NCBI GenBank assembly: GCA_036417435.1
Contig: CM070903.1
Coordinates: forward strand, 62,720,001-62,784,000
Origin: Inia geoffrensis
Lineage: Eukaryota; Chordata; Mammalia; Artiodactyla; Iniidae
Length of the DNA: 64,000 bases
Reading direction: 5' to 3'
Positions within the stretch are counted from its first letter, which is position 1; each line of letters begins with the position of its first letter. A program made the position numbers and the translations under genes. The notes under the pieces are model-generated. The model was not told the origin of the DNA, did not search any database, and saw only the letters and a list, made by a program, of their open reading frames with translations. Shown here piece after piece: positions 11,041 through 23,426 of the stretch.

Positions 11041-11176
11041 GAATTCCCTGGCTGTCCAGTGGTTAGGACTCTGCCCTTCCACTGCAGGGGGCATGGGTTT
11101 GATTCCTGGTCCAGGAACTAAGATCCCACAAGCAGTGTGGTGCAGCAAAAAATAAATAAATAAAATAAAATAAAAT
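11041..11176 (+). mobile_element. Short CHR-type SINE
   Basis: 'gaattccctggctgtccagt', 'gttaggactctgcccttcca', 'catgggtttgattcctggtc', 'aactaagatcccacaagcag' and an A-rich (AAAT)n tail. A weak flanking match (taatgttgg near 11032, taatgatagg at 11201) may be the target duplication if the tail extends to 11200. Confidence 0.93.
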
Positions 11177-11734
11177 TTTTTAAGAAGTAAAAAAAAAAAA
11201 TAATGATAGGAAGTCATCTAAGAGTACTACTCAGCTATGAGCATAGCCATTATTTATAGAATGGAAGGCCATCTCAGAAAGTGGAGCCACGAACTCAGAA
11301 GATCACATGGAGGAGAGCAATGGATTAAGGAATTACTCCTAAGGAGTATTCAATACAACAAACATTCCCATCCCCCTAGTGACATGTGCTCAGATGGATG
11401 ACAGAACTCCTGTGGAGCAATAACTATATACCCTCTACTCCTCCATGTGCTGTCATTTGTGGAAAGAGAATGTCTATTGAGGTTATCCTTTCTTGTTTAC
11501 ATCATTGAATGTTGGATGTGTGAGGCAGATAAATTGTTTTAGTCCATAGCTCTCTTAACCTGTGGAACCACACTCAAGGGATCTCATCTATACCTGAAAT
11601 CGATTCATATACAAGATGCCAGATACCAAGCCTGAACCTAATGCTGAAATGGGATGATATCGTGTGGGTCCTGGGAAGAAGGCAACTTTATTTTGAATGC
11701 AGGAGAGACATGAATCACTGAGGACCAGAAGGCA
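11177..11734. other. Unassigned intergenic sequence
   Basis: An A-rich stretch (to about 11200) is followed by unique-looking sequence. No gene or recognisable repeat. Confidence 0.45.
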
Positions 11735-12434
11735 GACTGTGGTGTTCTCTTACATTGGTGGCCCCCAGTGATCCATGTCTCTGGGTAGTGACACCCCTGT
11801 GTAGCCTCTCCTATACTGTCTCTGAGATTGGCCGTGTGACTTGTGTTGGCCAATGAGATTTTAGCAAAATGATGCAAGCAGAGGCTTGATGAGCACTTGT
11901 ACCCGGGCGCCTGACCTCTTGGCACACTTCCTCTTGGAAGCCATATTCCATGTGCTGTGAAAGAGAGCAGACTAGATTACTGCATAATAAAAAGCTATGT
12001 GGAGAGAAGCCCTGGAGGATGAGAAGCCACTTTGGATGTTCCATCTTCCGTTGAACTATCCGTTCAATACAGCCACATGAGTGACCTCCGTTACACTGTG
12101 TGGAAAAGAAACACTGTCCTGCTGAGTCAGTCAACTCAGAGAATCATGAGAAATGATAAATCATTTTTCTTTTAAGCCAAGGAATGATCAGTTACAGCCT
12201 GCAGACCAAGTTTGGCCCACTACCTGTTTGTAAATAAAGTTTTATTGAGACACAGTCACACCCATTTGTTTACATATCATCCGTGTGGCTATTTTTGCTC
12301 TACAATGGCAGAGATCATATGGCCCCTAAAGCTGAAATGTTTATCATACAGTCTGAACAGGAAAATTTTCTGTTCCCTGTTTTAAGCTACTAACTTCAGC
12401 AGTGGTTTGTTATGCAGCAGGAGATTAATAAAAC
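11735..12434 (+). mobile_element. MLT1-type LTR (ERVL-MaLR), interrupted
   Basis: The landmarks follow the same order as the LTR at 7360-7858: 'gtggcccccagtgatccatg', 'ccactttggatgttccatct', 'ccgttcaatacagccacatg', 'tgctgagtcagtcaactcag' and a 3' end 'ggtttgttatgcagcaggag'. An hAT element at 12178-12379 splits it near the 3' end. It is a non-coding endogenous retrovirus-like relic with no internal gene. Confidence 0.85.
12178..12379 (+). mobile_element. hAT-type MITE with 8-bp target duplication
   Basis: Ends 'caaggaatgatcagttacag' and '...aaaattttctgttccctg' are diverged inverted repeats of the CAGGGGTCGGCAAACT type. The interior 'gtaaataaagttttattgag' and 'ggcagagatcatatggcccc' match a familiar Charlie-like element. 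The 8-mer ttttaagc flanks it exactly (12170-12177 and 12380-12387), as hAT integration predicts. It is 202 bp long and non-autonomous. Confidence 0.88.
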
Positions 12435-12623
12435 AGGTGTTTTATCTAATGAAACTAGAGAAAAGTGTAAATTTGCACTAAAAGTAAGTATATGTTACAA
12501 CAGGAGAAGACAATGGACAAAGAGAAGTACAGAGAGAGGAGAGACAAAATGTCCAGAGACAATGTCCAGAGAGGGAGATAAGATGCAGGGAGAAGATTTG
12601 ATTTAAAAAAAAAAAAAAGAGAG

Positions 12624-12824
12624 GGACTTCCCTTGTGGCGCAGTGGTTGAGAGTCCACCTGCCAATGCAGGGGATACGGGTTTGTGCCCCGGTCCGGGAA
12701 GATCCCACATGCCGCAGAGCGGCTGGGCCCGTGAGCCGTGGCCGCTGAACCTGCGTGTCGGAACCTGTGCTCCGCAACGGGAGAGACCACAACAGTGAGA
12801 GGCCCACGTACTGCAAAAAAAAAA
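12624..12824 (+). mobile_element. CHR-1-type SINE
   Basis: 'ggacttcccttgtggcgcag' start, B-box-like 'cgggtttgtgccccggtccg', 'ggctgggcccgtgagccgtg' body and a 'gaggcccacgtactgc' end before poly-A. Both flanks are A-rich, so the target duplication is unreadable. Confidence 0.95.
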
Positions 12825-13156
12825 GGAAGAATGAGGAAAGGGAGAGAAAAGAGGAAAGAGGAACAGGTTTCCTGTGGAGTGAATATTATAGTCAAGAGTA
12901 GAGTTTTCCTGTGGAGTGAGTATTATAGTCAAGAGTAGTGTTTGAACACTGGAATTTGTTGGTTCACAGCTATGAAGTCTTTTTATTTTGTAGATGGTCG
13001 CTATTTATATTACAATGAGTGAAAGCATCAGTGCTAGATGTCAGCACAACATTCATTTTCCCTTAATCAATGCCTCAGAACTGTGATTCTTATTAAGTGT
13101 GTAATATGCTCAGCTAAAATATTAATGACCCCAGACTACCTTCAGCAAGTAGTCAT

Positions 13157-13512
13157 GTGTCTTAGTCACTTGGGGGCCGTTATAACAAAATACCATAAAC
13201 TGGGTGGCTTAGAAACAACAAAAATTAATTTCTTATGGTTCTGGAAGCTGGGAAGTCCCAAGATCAAGGCACTAGCAGAACTCTCTATGAAGCAGAACTT
13301 TCTGGTTCATAGAAGGTGCCTTCCAGCTGTAACCACACATGGTGGAAGGGCAAAGGAGTTTTCTCAGGCCTCTTTCACAATAATTCCATCTATGGGGACA
13401 CCAGCACGATGACTAATCACCTCCCAAAGGCTCCGCCTCCTAATACAATGACATTGGAATTAGGTTTTCAATATATGAGTTTGGAGGAATACAATTTATA
13501 CCATCACATGGC
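13157..13512 (-). mobile_element. MSTD/MLT1A-type LTR (ERVL-MaLR)
   Basis: In reverse orientation: 'ccgttataacaaaataccat', 'aaactgggtggcttagaaac', 'atggttctggaagctgggaa', 'acacatggtggaagggcaaa', 'aatcacctcccaaaggctcc'. This is the standard order of a late MaLR LTR. No internal region is seen. Confidence 0.88.
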
Positions 13513-14309
13513 TCAGTTCTGGCCAATGAGATGTAAGCAGAAATCACTGGTAGGGACTTCATGATAAACCTTTTAGAAAGACGACAGCTGGCTTTTGCTT
13601 CCTTTTGCCTTTTGCTTTTGTCATTTTGCTCATTCTCCTGCCTAGACCTTGGATGTGATTTGCATAATCATAATCAGCATATCATAACCAGGAGAATCGA
13701 AGCCCTGAGATAAGGATGGTGAAGAAGGAAGACAGAAGGAACCTAGGTCCCCAAGAGCATCTCTGAATGGTCACAGGGGTCTTGGGCTATCCACCTGCAT
13801 ACTTTTTGTTATGTGAGAAAAATGAATCCCTTCTCTATTTATACCACTATTTTTCAGGTTTCTGTTACTTACAGCAACAATAAGTCATAACCAATCCAGA
13901 TAGCATCCTTACCTTTTCTTAGGAATCCAGTCCTATCTTCAAAAAGCTGGCAGATTGAAGGGTGAAGAAGAGTTGAGCTACAACATGAGAACCACCCTCC
14001 TTTTTTCCTGAGCTATAACTTAGTGTTGATCAAGCTGTCTCTATTCATCGTGTTGTAAATGATAAAGAATAAATGCATTCTTCTGATATTTAGGCTTCTT
14101 GGGAGTGAGAAATAGAAATTAGACTTAATTACTAGCAAAATTACATTAGACTGCTTAAACTAATGTATCATAACTTTCCCTTAAATTGCACATTCCTTTT
14201 AATCCACCGAGAAGGTAGATGAAAGACTTTTGTAAGTTTTAGTATGGAAAGATCTATGGTGCCATTAAAACGAAAACCTTGTGTCTGTTTTATCTTTTTT
14301 TTTTAACCT
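13513..14309. other. Unassigned intergenic sequence
   Basis: No gene or confident repeat; contains a pyrimidine-rich 'ttttgcttttg' stretch and a T-run near 14296. Confidence 0.45.
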
Positions 14310-15091
14310 ATGAATTGACTGATTGAATTCCACAATGACCTTCAAACTAATCTTCCCTTCTGGGGTGGGTCTTCTGAGACCAACCAATTCTCTAATTATT
14401 TGACACCAACTCAGTGTCCAATAATTCAATTCAGTTGTAACATTGGCTAAGTGGAGTTAGCCCAGACTCTACAGGTTAAAAGCTCAGTCCCACAAGACTG
14501 CCCCCACTTCAGACACCTGTTGCAAGTCCTTGGCCAACAGTATTTCTGACCAACCAGCTCTAAGTTGGGGGTTCCCACAACTCCTTCCTCAGGTTTGATA
14601 ATTTGTTAAAATGGCTCACGAAACCCAGGAAAACACTTTATTTATGTTTACCAGTTTATTACAAAGAACAAAACTCAGAACAGCCAAATGGAAGCAATGC
14701 ACAGGGCAAGGTAAGGGGAGCAGGGGCACAGAGTTTCTATGCCCTCTCTGGGCACGCCACCCTCCCAGCTACTGGGTGTGTTCACCAACCCAGAAGCTCT
14801 CTGAATCTCACTGTTCAAGAGTTTTTATAACCCACTTCTCAGCCCAGAGTTGGGGGAGGGGAGGAGGGAGCTGAGTAGCCCCACCCTCTAATCACTTGTG
14901 TCGTCTTTCTGAGGACCAGCCTCTATCCAGAGGCTACCTAAGGGCCCCATCCTAAATCACCTCCTTTGCATAAACTCAGGTGCTTTGAAAAAGGGCTTTA
15001 TTTACTCCTATCACTCGGGAAATTCCAAGGGTTTCTGGAGCTCAGTGCCAGAAACCAGGAAAAGAATAAACAAATTTCCTATGATACCACA
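14310..15091 (-). mobile_element. MER21-like ERVL LTR
   Basis: The reverse complement starts TGTGGTATCAT at 15091. Further markers are 'acaggtgctttgaaa' flanks, 'gaaattccaagggtttctgg', 'tttatgtttaccagtttatt', 'ccaaatggaagcaatgcaca' and 'tctgggcacgccaccctccc'. I match these to the MER21 group of ERVL LTRs from memory; the far end (14310) is approximate. Confidence 0.65.
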
Positions 15092-15589
15092 ACCCTCATT
15101 CCTTCTTCTTCCTCTAGCTAACCATAACAATGACATACGCACAAAATCCATAGAGTACTTTCCCAAGCAGTTAAGGAGATGAGTATGAAGTTCATAAAAT
15201 CGTCAACCCTTACACCTGTTAGAGGAAGTAATGGTAGCCGAATGTTAAAGTCTGCAGATAATCCTTGAGTGCTAGTTGATAAAAGTCTCATAGACCCCAT
15301 CTGACATTTCCACCGCAAATTATCCATAAAGTCCAGGTTCCTTCCAGGCAGATGGGTGCAAAAGCCCTCAGCCTGGGTCAGCCTACTCAGAGAGATGGAT
15401 TCCCTGAAAGATGGATTCGTCTATTTATGAAGAATGAAAGTCTCCCTGACGTCAGCTTGTCAAATCTTTCAGAATCTTTGACATCTCTGAATAGCCTAGT
15501 TCAAGGCAGAAAAAAAATGGTATTTCCATCTGACATGGAGATCAACAGCTCTTTAGATTATGGAATGATTGTCTGAGTTCATATAGACT

Positions 15590-16120
15590 AAGTGTTACCC
15601 AAAAAACTGGTTATACCTCTTGATGGGTGTGGAGCCAAAAGACACAACCAAGCCAAATGTCGGGAGAAGGAAGGACTTACTATTACTTGCAGCAAGTAAG
15701 GAGGACACCAGGGAGCTTTCCCAAAGCAGTGTCTCCCTGAACAGGAAAACTGGGGAAGTTTTAAGCTAAGGGTATATGTATATTCATGAAGGTGAGAAGA
15801 GGTTAACATCATCATCCCTTATGTTCCAGTTGATCTGGTGGTTGAGCACTTCAGGCTAATCTTTACCATTGAAACAGAACTGGGAGTCTCTACAATTTAT
15901 ATTATCTTTGTTATTGTTACTTCTCTTGCCTGATAACAGTTTGTTTCTGTATTTCTTTGATACCTTAAGATCATTAATTCCTGAGACCTGTTCAAGGGTA
16001 AGCATTGTGGCCAGGCTTAGGTCCCAAGGTGGCTTAGACCAAAACTGGCTTCTCTTATGTTAAGAAAGCCATGCCTGGTTCTCTTTGTCCAGGGACCCTC
16101 TACCCTTTCTGCTTACATAG
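15590..16120. repeat. Possible ancient LTR fragment
   Basis: The order 'acccaaaaaactggttatac', 'gagccaaaagacacaaccaa', 'gcaagtaaggaggacaccag', 'ggcttagaccaaaactggct' and 'gccatgcctggttctctttg' resembles a dispersed ERV LTR I have seen but cannot name. Orientation and ends are uncertain. Confidence 0.35.
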
Positions 16121-19100
16121 GAATAGGAGGAAATCTATAAATGGGACAAAGGTTTAAGTCAGCTATACTAACTGAAGTTCTGTCTAGAAGAGGCAATGTT
16201 AGAAGTTTGAGACTTTGAGAATAAAAGGCCTCTCTGGACCTTCAAGTTTGTTAAATCTACTTGAAGAGACCTGCTCAGACCCTTCACAGTTTTCTGTGTG
16301 AAATGCCCTTCTTACTCACAAACCCAGAGCCCACCCCACCCCTGAGTGCCTCGCCTGAAACTTTGTCTCTCTGACTTCAAGTACCCCCAACAGCACCTGC
16401 CTACCCTGACCCCTCTCACACCATCACCTGCCCACCATCAATCCTTATAATCAGTTTCCTGCTCCAATTGGTTGGATCTGAACCTACCTGACCTCAAATA
16501 CCATCTGTTCCACAGCCAAGCCTGAGGCACGTGCACACTGTATCTATAATTCAGTTACTGCAGTGAATCCCCCACCACTACCATTTAACGATGATAACTG
16601 CCGAGAAAAAAAATAACATGCATTCACACATATGCACAAACAGCTCCACACTCAAAGCCAATGATCAGACTGCTGTAAAGCTAATTCTTGGAAAAGAGAG
16701 GTAGTTCTGATCTTTTCCCTCTTTTCTTTAAAGTTTTAATATAAAGTTTCCTCTTTAGTCAACAGTTCTTTCAGGAAATAAAAGTTTTACAAAATTATTT
16801 TCTGTGCTTACGTGTACCAAAGCAGTTAGTCAATTCTGATAATTTCATTAAAGAAATACCCACAAAACAACTAGGAGATTATCAAATATTTAACTCTGTT
16901 TAAGGCAGTGTTGTGTAGCCCCAGCCTAGAAAATCTAAGGAGTACAATGTAATGGTAAAACTTAGTAGAGTCTGACCACTATAGAAAGATGTGAAAATGA
17001 AAGCTGGGTATATAGTAAAGTAGGATTCCAGTAGGGAAAAATAGAGATCAATCCATTTTCAAGATATGAGAACAGATGGTCTAAATATTTGGATGTGGAT
17101 TATAGCTAATCTAAAAATGCATAGGTAGAGATAAGTGTAAGCTAAATATCTGTCTATGTAAATGTTAAAAAAGTACACATGCACCTATTTTATTTTTGCT
17201 TGTATGTAAAATATGGTTTATACCAATATTCTGTTTAATGTTTTCAGAGAAAAAGCCAATTGGAAGGGTCATAAATATGTAGCAGAAAAAACTGAAACAC
17301 AGAACAAAACAGGTTTTCTAATAAGATGTAATAAATAAGGAGGGATATAAAAAGAATGATGACTAAAAAGTACCAAGTGCTTTAAAGATCTGTCATTAAA
17401 CAAGATAAATTGAAGACAGTAGACAGAAGCTGATGGCAAAAAAGCAAGCTGGAGATAAGTATTCCTAAGTAATCAAATGAAAGAAATGCATCTGAACCAC
17501 AAAGGCATAAAACTAGGAGCCAGCATATGCTTGGCAATCTTTGCTGTGTAGCTTTACTGAACTGACCAAAACACTGCCAATTAGTTTTGTTTTGTTTTCT
17601 GCCATCATAATGGATAGTTACTGGGCAATTGGTTGTATTATTGTGCAGTCGGTTGGATTTGGTCATTAAGATGGATGAAATGATTGGACCAAGTGTTTCA
17701 TGGTCTGGTGGTCTTGGTCACCTTAATGACCCAGTTGTGTTGACTGTGCAGAAACCTGACCACCGTATATTCTCTCCGTCTCCAACTGATGTATTCTTAT
17801 AATCCATATACTGTCCTTAGAGCTGTTTCCATGCTGTCTGTGTTTTTTTAAAGTCTCAGAGAAATAAGGAGCTGCTAAAGGAGATCTAAAATTAACGTAA
17901 ACAAGCAACGTATCTGTATTTAGACAAATCTGTAAACATATTTTAGATAATGAATTCATGAACACCACCTACTACTGAGATGCTTTTTTTTAAAGCTGCA
18001 AGATAAATTTTCCTATAGAATTTATTAAATTAAGGTTTGTAGATCCTGACATGCCTTCTTTCATGCCCCACCCCAATATAATTTTAGCTCATACATTAAG
18101 TGTAAATTGGAGTCTAGCAACTGCAGGGTGTGGTGCCCAGATCGCCTGACTGCATTCTTTAGTGCTGCAAACCTACAGGCTTGGTTCTGTGTCCCAGCCT
18201 GAGACACTGCTGATTGAGGCTGCTGAGGCATTGAATTAAATCCTGATCTCTAGACCTGAGGCCTGAACATTCAACTGTGGCTCTTGGGTTTTCTTCATGT
18301 TTTCCAAACATCCTTTGCTGCCCCTCAGCTCCAAATGTTGGAATTCCTGGCTGAGTCCTGGATGCCTGTGTAGCCTGTGGTATAGTACTACCCCTGGTAT
18401 TGGACCTGGCCACCTTATCTTATTTCTGTTTAACTTCCTTCTCCTTGGTTTGCAACCAGTCATCCAGAGACAGTCATCTGCTTGCTATGACCAGAGCCCC
18501 ACTCCCAACTGCTGTACATCTCTCTAGGACCTGGACCCACCTGGCACCTGTCAGCTCTTCACTCCAGGAACTGGAGCCTTGCCCAAACATAGCCTTCTGG
18601 TGGGGATCCTACAACATATGGGCACATCTCCCAGAGTCATGAGTGCCACCTGCCTGGCTCCCAAGGCCTCACCCACTGCTGTGCCCTGTGCTACCAGATT
18701 GAATTTGGTGCCCAAGATTGCTTGAATCATGCCTGAGCTTGCTCTACAATTTCCAGCTGGGCTTTGTCCTTGCCCTTTCTGGGACCAACCCTATAGTCCA
18801 TCTCCTTGGCTCCTCCTCCACTAGCCCAGTGCTTCTAATATTTAACATGTTTCCCCTGCAAAACCCACTCACACCTCAACCTAGTGAAGGAAGCATCAAA
18901 CTGGGGGCCAGGAAACCAGTGTTTCTAACATTGTCTTAAACACCGTCATTTTTAACCTTCTGGGTCTTGGTTATCTGACCTCCACAATGAAGGGTGTTGG
19001 AACACACAATGCTGCAATCTCCTTTTAGATTTGATCTTCTTTAACTCTACGAAAAGGCTTAAGATTTGGTTTAGAGATGTGAAGAAATTATAAAATGATC

Positions 19101-19174
19101 ATGTGTACCGCTGGTGAGAAATGTTTCTATTAGGATGGCTCGAAGGTTAATATTATACATTCTGATTTGGTTCT
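16121..19174. other. Mostly unique intergenic sequence
   Basis: No transposon is recognised over about 3 kb apart from a diverged palindrome near 17642-17750 (see findings). The C-rich 18120-18950 part contains several short open frames on both strands but no known protein motif or splice structure. Confidence 0.5.
17642..17750. repeat. Imperfect palindrome
   Basis: An exact 10-bp inverted repeat (ggtcattaag at 17661-17670, cttaatgacc at 17722-17731) extends outward with about 18 of 30 matches per arm. It may be the relic of a short palindromic MITE. Confidence 0.4.
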
Positions 19175-19420
19175 GTTTAGTATTATATTCATGATCTAGA
19201 AAAGGGAATAAGCAGAATGATAGTGAAAATTGCAAATTATATTAAAATTTGAGTTATTAGCACTGGTGAAGAGAAAATAATATGAATGGGCCTAAAGAGG
19301 TTAGAAATATGAATAAAAAATATTAGATTTTTGCCTACAAAAATGCCATCAAATACATCAAGGGAGAAAAGTTATTCAAAATAGATGCCATGTGTGTGGG
19401 AAAGGCAGCATAAACATCGT
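19175..19420 (+). repeat. CR1/L3-like LINE relic
   Basis: 'ttcatgatctagaaaaggga' followed by a segment resembling the reverse-transcriptase 'FADDTKLGG' coding region of CR1/L3 elements, degenerate and full of stops. It is recognised mainly by similarity to the clearer copy at 22540-22990. Confidence 0.4.
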
Positions 19421-20454
19421 CCAAACTATCCAGAGACAAGTTTGGTGCATTTTTTGAATGAAGAAAACAATGGAGTAATGTAAGATAAAAACTAATACAA
19501 ATTAGGAAACAGAGTAGTGATCAGACAGTCCCAACTAATTTCACCCACTAACGTAGAGGGGACTTGATTTCCAACCCCCATTTTCCTTACTTTTCTCCCA
19601 CTATGGAATCTAAAAAGAAAAGCAAGATATTTACTTTTCTAATCTCCCTCCAAGATATTTACTTTTTCAGGTATGACTTTTCAGTTTTTTCAGTTCTGAC
19701 TAGTGACTCATAGGGCAAAATCTGCAGGGAGGATTCTGGGAAAGCTATTACTTTCTTACAAAAGGGACAGATATCAGTGCTGCCCCTTCCCCCTCATACC
19801 TGCCTGGCAAGTATCTGTAATACCTGGAGCTGCAGCAGCTATTTTACTACCAGAGGCCACACATGGAATTGGAGGTGGGGTGGCAGGAAGCAGTTAAAGG
19901 TGGCAGAGAAGAAGAAAGAGCCCGGACCTCTAATGATCCACCCATGTGATGAGCGAATGCAAACAGTCACCTACCAGCACATTTCTTGGTATAGAATACA
20001 GCTCAACTCTTACTTTTAAGTCATAATTAATTAAATTTGGTTAGCTACTGATAGCTCTAAAACCTTTTTAATACACCCATTTTGTTCCTGGTTTTGTATT
20101 AGCACACATATACATCCACTCCAAAAACGTTTACCTAACAATAATGACTCTTATGTAAGTGACAAAATTGTGTCTGTAGTACCATTTCTGGGACAGGAGA
20201 GTTGGATTTGGTAATAGTTTATTTCTGCTTTCAAAAATTAAAATGAGAAAAATGTTTATCCCATGAATTAATAAGTGTAATATTGGTGTATTTATTTAGA
20301 GTTGAATATCGAAAGTCTGGGTTGAGAATATCGATGTAAAAGTACTGAACTCCAAAAGCCAGCATTAATTCACCAAGAGAAATTCATGCTAGTTTCCACA
20401 TTACTCTCTTTGACTGAGATATAAAGTATTGAAGAAAGAAGTTACTCATTCTGG
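19421..20454. other. Unassigned intergenic sequence
   Basis: No gene or confident repeat is recognised. Confidence 0.45.
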
Positions 20455-21450
20455 AAAATTTACTGAGTTACCTAGGATGTGCTGGGCTGTGTGCTAAGAA
20501 GTGGGGATTCAAAGATAAATAAAATTCAATTCCTTTCTTTAAGAAATGTGTTGGTTTCTTAATTTCTGTATAATGATGGAAATAGGCAGGTAAGTAAATA
20601 CTGTCAACAATGTGTGATAAGTGCTTCTCAAGGGCCTGAATGTGAAAGAATAGTAACATATAAGAAAAGGTAGCGTGAGGAGAGTGGTCATGTTTCACAG
20701 AAAAGAATTTATTTTAGCTGCTACTTGGAAGAATGGGAATTACTTCACTAAACCATGGGAAAATTTTCTGTGAATTGTAGTCAGCACATGTGAAGGTGTG
20801 GAGATAATTAAGGCATAGACCTCTCTGGAAAATGCAGTGTATTAGGTGTTTAGGGATGTCATGGGAGAGGTAGGTAGGTAGGTGATGGTGAGGCATTTGG
20901 ACCTTTTCCTGCAGTTAACTGGGAGTTACTGTGGGAGAGTAAGCAGATGAGGTTCATGATCTGGGAAAGTTGTTTTAGAAAGATGACTCTGGCGGTGGGT
21001 AGAGGATCGATTAAAGAAGTGAGACTGCAGACAGGGGAAATAGAAGTTAGAAATCTATCATGCACGCTAAAAAATCAGACAAGAAGCAAGAATCTAAATT
21101 ATTAATATCTAGAGGATTTCATGACATACTGAATGTGGGAGAAGAGGAAGAGAGAGGTTTCCAGCACATTTTTGGCCTAAGCAAGTGGGTGAGTGGCTAG
21201 TCCTATAAACCAGAATAGGGATTACAGGAGGAGGTGCATATTTTGGTATGAAGATGTGGGGGGAAGATAGATGTTCATTTTGGGAGAGTGAATCATGCAC
21301 ATGGAGATCTGCATTTGAAGCACAATTGCAACAAGTTCTCAGCTGAAAATACAGAACTGGGAGTCGTACAGAAAGATGTGGTGGTGGTGAACGCTGTGGG
21401 CCGTGCTGAGGATGCCCAGGCAAGTGGTGACCGGGGAAGAGAAATCTAAC
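20455..21450 (-). repeat. Ancient LINE 3' region relic
   Basis: In reverse orientation: 'gtgctgggctgtgtgctaag', 'gtgataagtgcttctcaagg', 'ttttagaaagatgactctgg', then a segment like 'cagttgagaatacagaactggg'. This order is the reverse complement of the long pyrimidine-rich LINE 3' region also seen at 38380-39720 and 46725-48360. I cannot separate L1ME from L2 relatives by eye. Confidence 0.55.
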
Positions 21451-21603
21451 AAGAAGAAAGAGAAGGAATTTAGAGATGGAGAAGGGGAATTAGGCGAGTG
21501 AAGTGTCATTGAAACAAAGATAAAAAGAAATTAAAGAAAAAACTAAACAAGAGTGGTTAGTCTTGAAGCTGCAGAGAAGCCTTATAAGGTAAGAAATAAG
21601 AAG

Positions 21604-21607
21604 GTGT

Positions 21608-21697
<90 letters not shown>
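21604..21697 (+). repeat. Compound (TG)n(AG)n microsatellite
   Basis: TG repeats with one TA interruption near the start run to about 21644, then AG repeats run uninterrupted to 21697. About 94 bp in all; probably length-polymorphic. Confidence 0.97.
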
Positions 21698-21699
<2 letters not shown>

Positions 21700-22539
21700 A
21701 GCTATGAGGCTCCTGGTGACCTAATTAAAGTCAATGACTTGGTGAACACAAAAGGCTAATTGCCAAGAACTGAGAATTGGAGAGGAGGTGAAGAAGTGAA
21801 GATGGTAGGCAGAGGGACACAATGAGATGCAGAGGTACGGTTAAAGGAGAGTATTTTATTTATGAAGAGGTGGAAGACGCTAGAATCTTTTAAAAGATGA
21901 AGCTAAAGATTCAGTTGAGAGGAAGAAAATGATGATACAGGAGAAGGAATAGGAGGACTAAGTTCTCTGAGGAATTATGAGATGGTCTTCCAAACACGCA
22001 GGGGAAACTTTCCACTTTGCCAGGTTCGGGTGCGCGTAAGTCTGAAGGTGGCAAAACAGCCGATGGGTGGAGTCCCTGCCTGAATGCATCTACTTTCAAA
22101 GTGAGAGCAAAGACATGGTATTGTTCATGCTGAGAATAAAGGGGAGAGATGGAATAATAAGCCCTAACAAGTGGGAAAAAAATGAAATATGCAATCCTCC
22201 AAATGGGAAAAGGGCAGAGTGGAGAAACAAAGACTCTCCAGCACTGCTTCTGTGCTAATGTTTATATGCTAGTGGGGTAGAGGTAGAAGAGAGATTGAAA
22301 AGACAAAAGAAAGTAAGCATAATTAGGGAATCCTGGAGAAAGTGATCAGCTTTGCGTAGGAGGAGTATAGTCTTTTTCTCTGACGTGGGAAGAAAGGAGG
22401 TGAGGGTTTCTGGTCTTTAGTCACGTGCTTCATAAGTAATCTCTTGAGAGTCTTAGAGACATGGTAGAGAAATTTGGACTGGATGCAAAGGCAGTTCAGT
22501 AGACAAATACCTCATTGAAGCAATGCTGATGAATGGCTT
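21698..22539. other. Purine-rich intergenic sequence
   Basis: May continue the ancient LINE 3' relic that lies before the microsatellite; too diverged to assign. No gene seen. Confidence 0.4.
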
Positions 22540-22990
22540 AATGCTTTTGTGGAGGGAGAATTGTATTTGCATGGCCAAGGATTCTGTCCTTGGCCCTGTC
22601 CTGTTGGGTGTTTTTTTTAATTCAGTGCCTCAGCTAGAGATACATAAGGCTTGCTCGTCAAATGTGTAGATGACATGAAGCCAGAAAGGATAAAGATGAC
22701 AGAAATGTGGGATGACAGGATTAGGATCTAAAGAATTATTGACAGGGTGAGATCATTGGTTGACTTTAACGAGATGAAAATAAACAAGAATACATATACA
22801 ACAATTTATCCAGATGAAAAAATAAAACAAAATTTAACAGCAGAACTAGACAACTTCAGGAAGGCGTGAAGGGTACTTGGTTTACCAGGGTCACACATAA
22901 ACAAAGGTTTCAAATTGGAGTAAGTAAGTGATGTGCTAGATATGGCTGGATGAGCTTTTGCAAACTAACTTAAATTTTCAGGAATTTTGC
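22540..22990 (+). repeat. CR1/L3-type LINE fragment
   Basis: 'ggcttgctcgtcaaatgtgt', 'agatgacatgaagccagaaa', 'gatgacaggattaggatcta' and 'ttgactttaacgagatgaaa' follow the CR1/L3 reverse-transcriptase region (L-FADDTK ... DDRIR ... NKMK). The frame is broken by many stops, typical of this Mesozoic-age family. Confidence 0.65.
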
Positions 22991-23395
22991 AATCCAGTAG
23001 TTAAACACAGCACTATTAAAAATTCAACTAATTACAAGCTAAAAATTATAATATTTAAAACAATAAATATTCAAAACAAATCACTTCCTAATTTTAAAGA
23101 TTTTACTATTATCTAAGCTCTTGAGATTATTTATGTCTATTGTATCTATTTGGTGAAAGTACTATACCATGTTATTTTGCTGTGCAGCTCTCCCCGGCTC
23201 TGCATTCAGTGATGCCACATTTGCAGTTTGAAAAATGCCATGGTAGGAATATTTACACCAAGAAAGTTGGCAAATACTACAAATCATGTCTCCCCCACCC
23301 TAGCCCCTGTAGAGCCAGTTGTTAAACATATACCAGCACACTAGTGAATAGGTTCACAGTTTCTCGATATGGTGGTGTGACACACACGCATACAC

Positions 23396-23426
<31 letters not shown>

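Noticed and set aside
18120..18950. Overlapping short open frames on both strands in a C-rich block, possibly an exon cluster
   Set aside because: No recognisable protein family, no consistent frame, no convincing acceptor/donor pairs; more likely non-coding or an unrecognised repeat.
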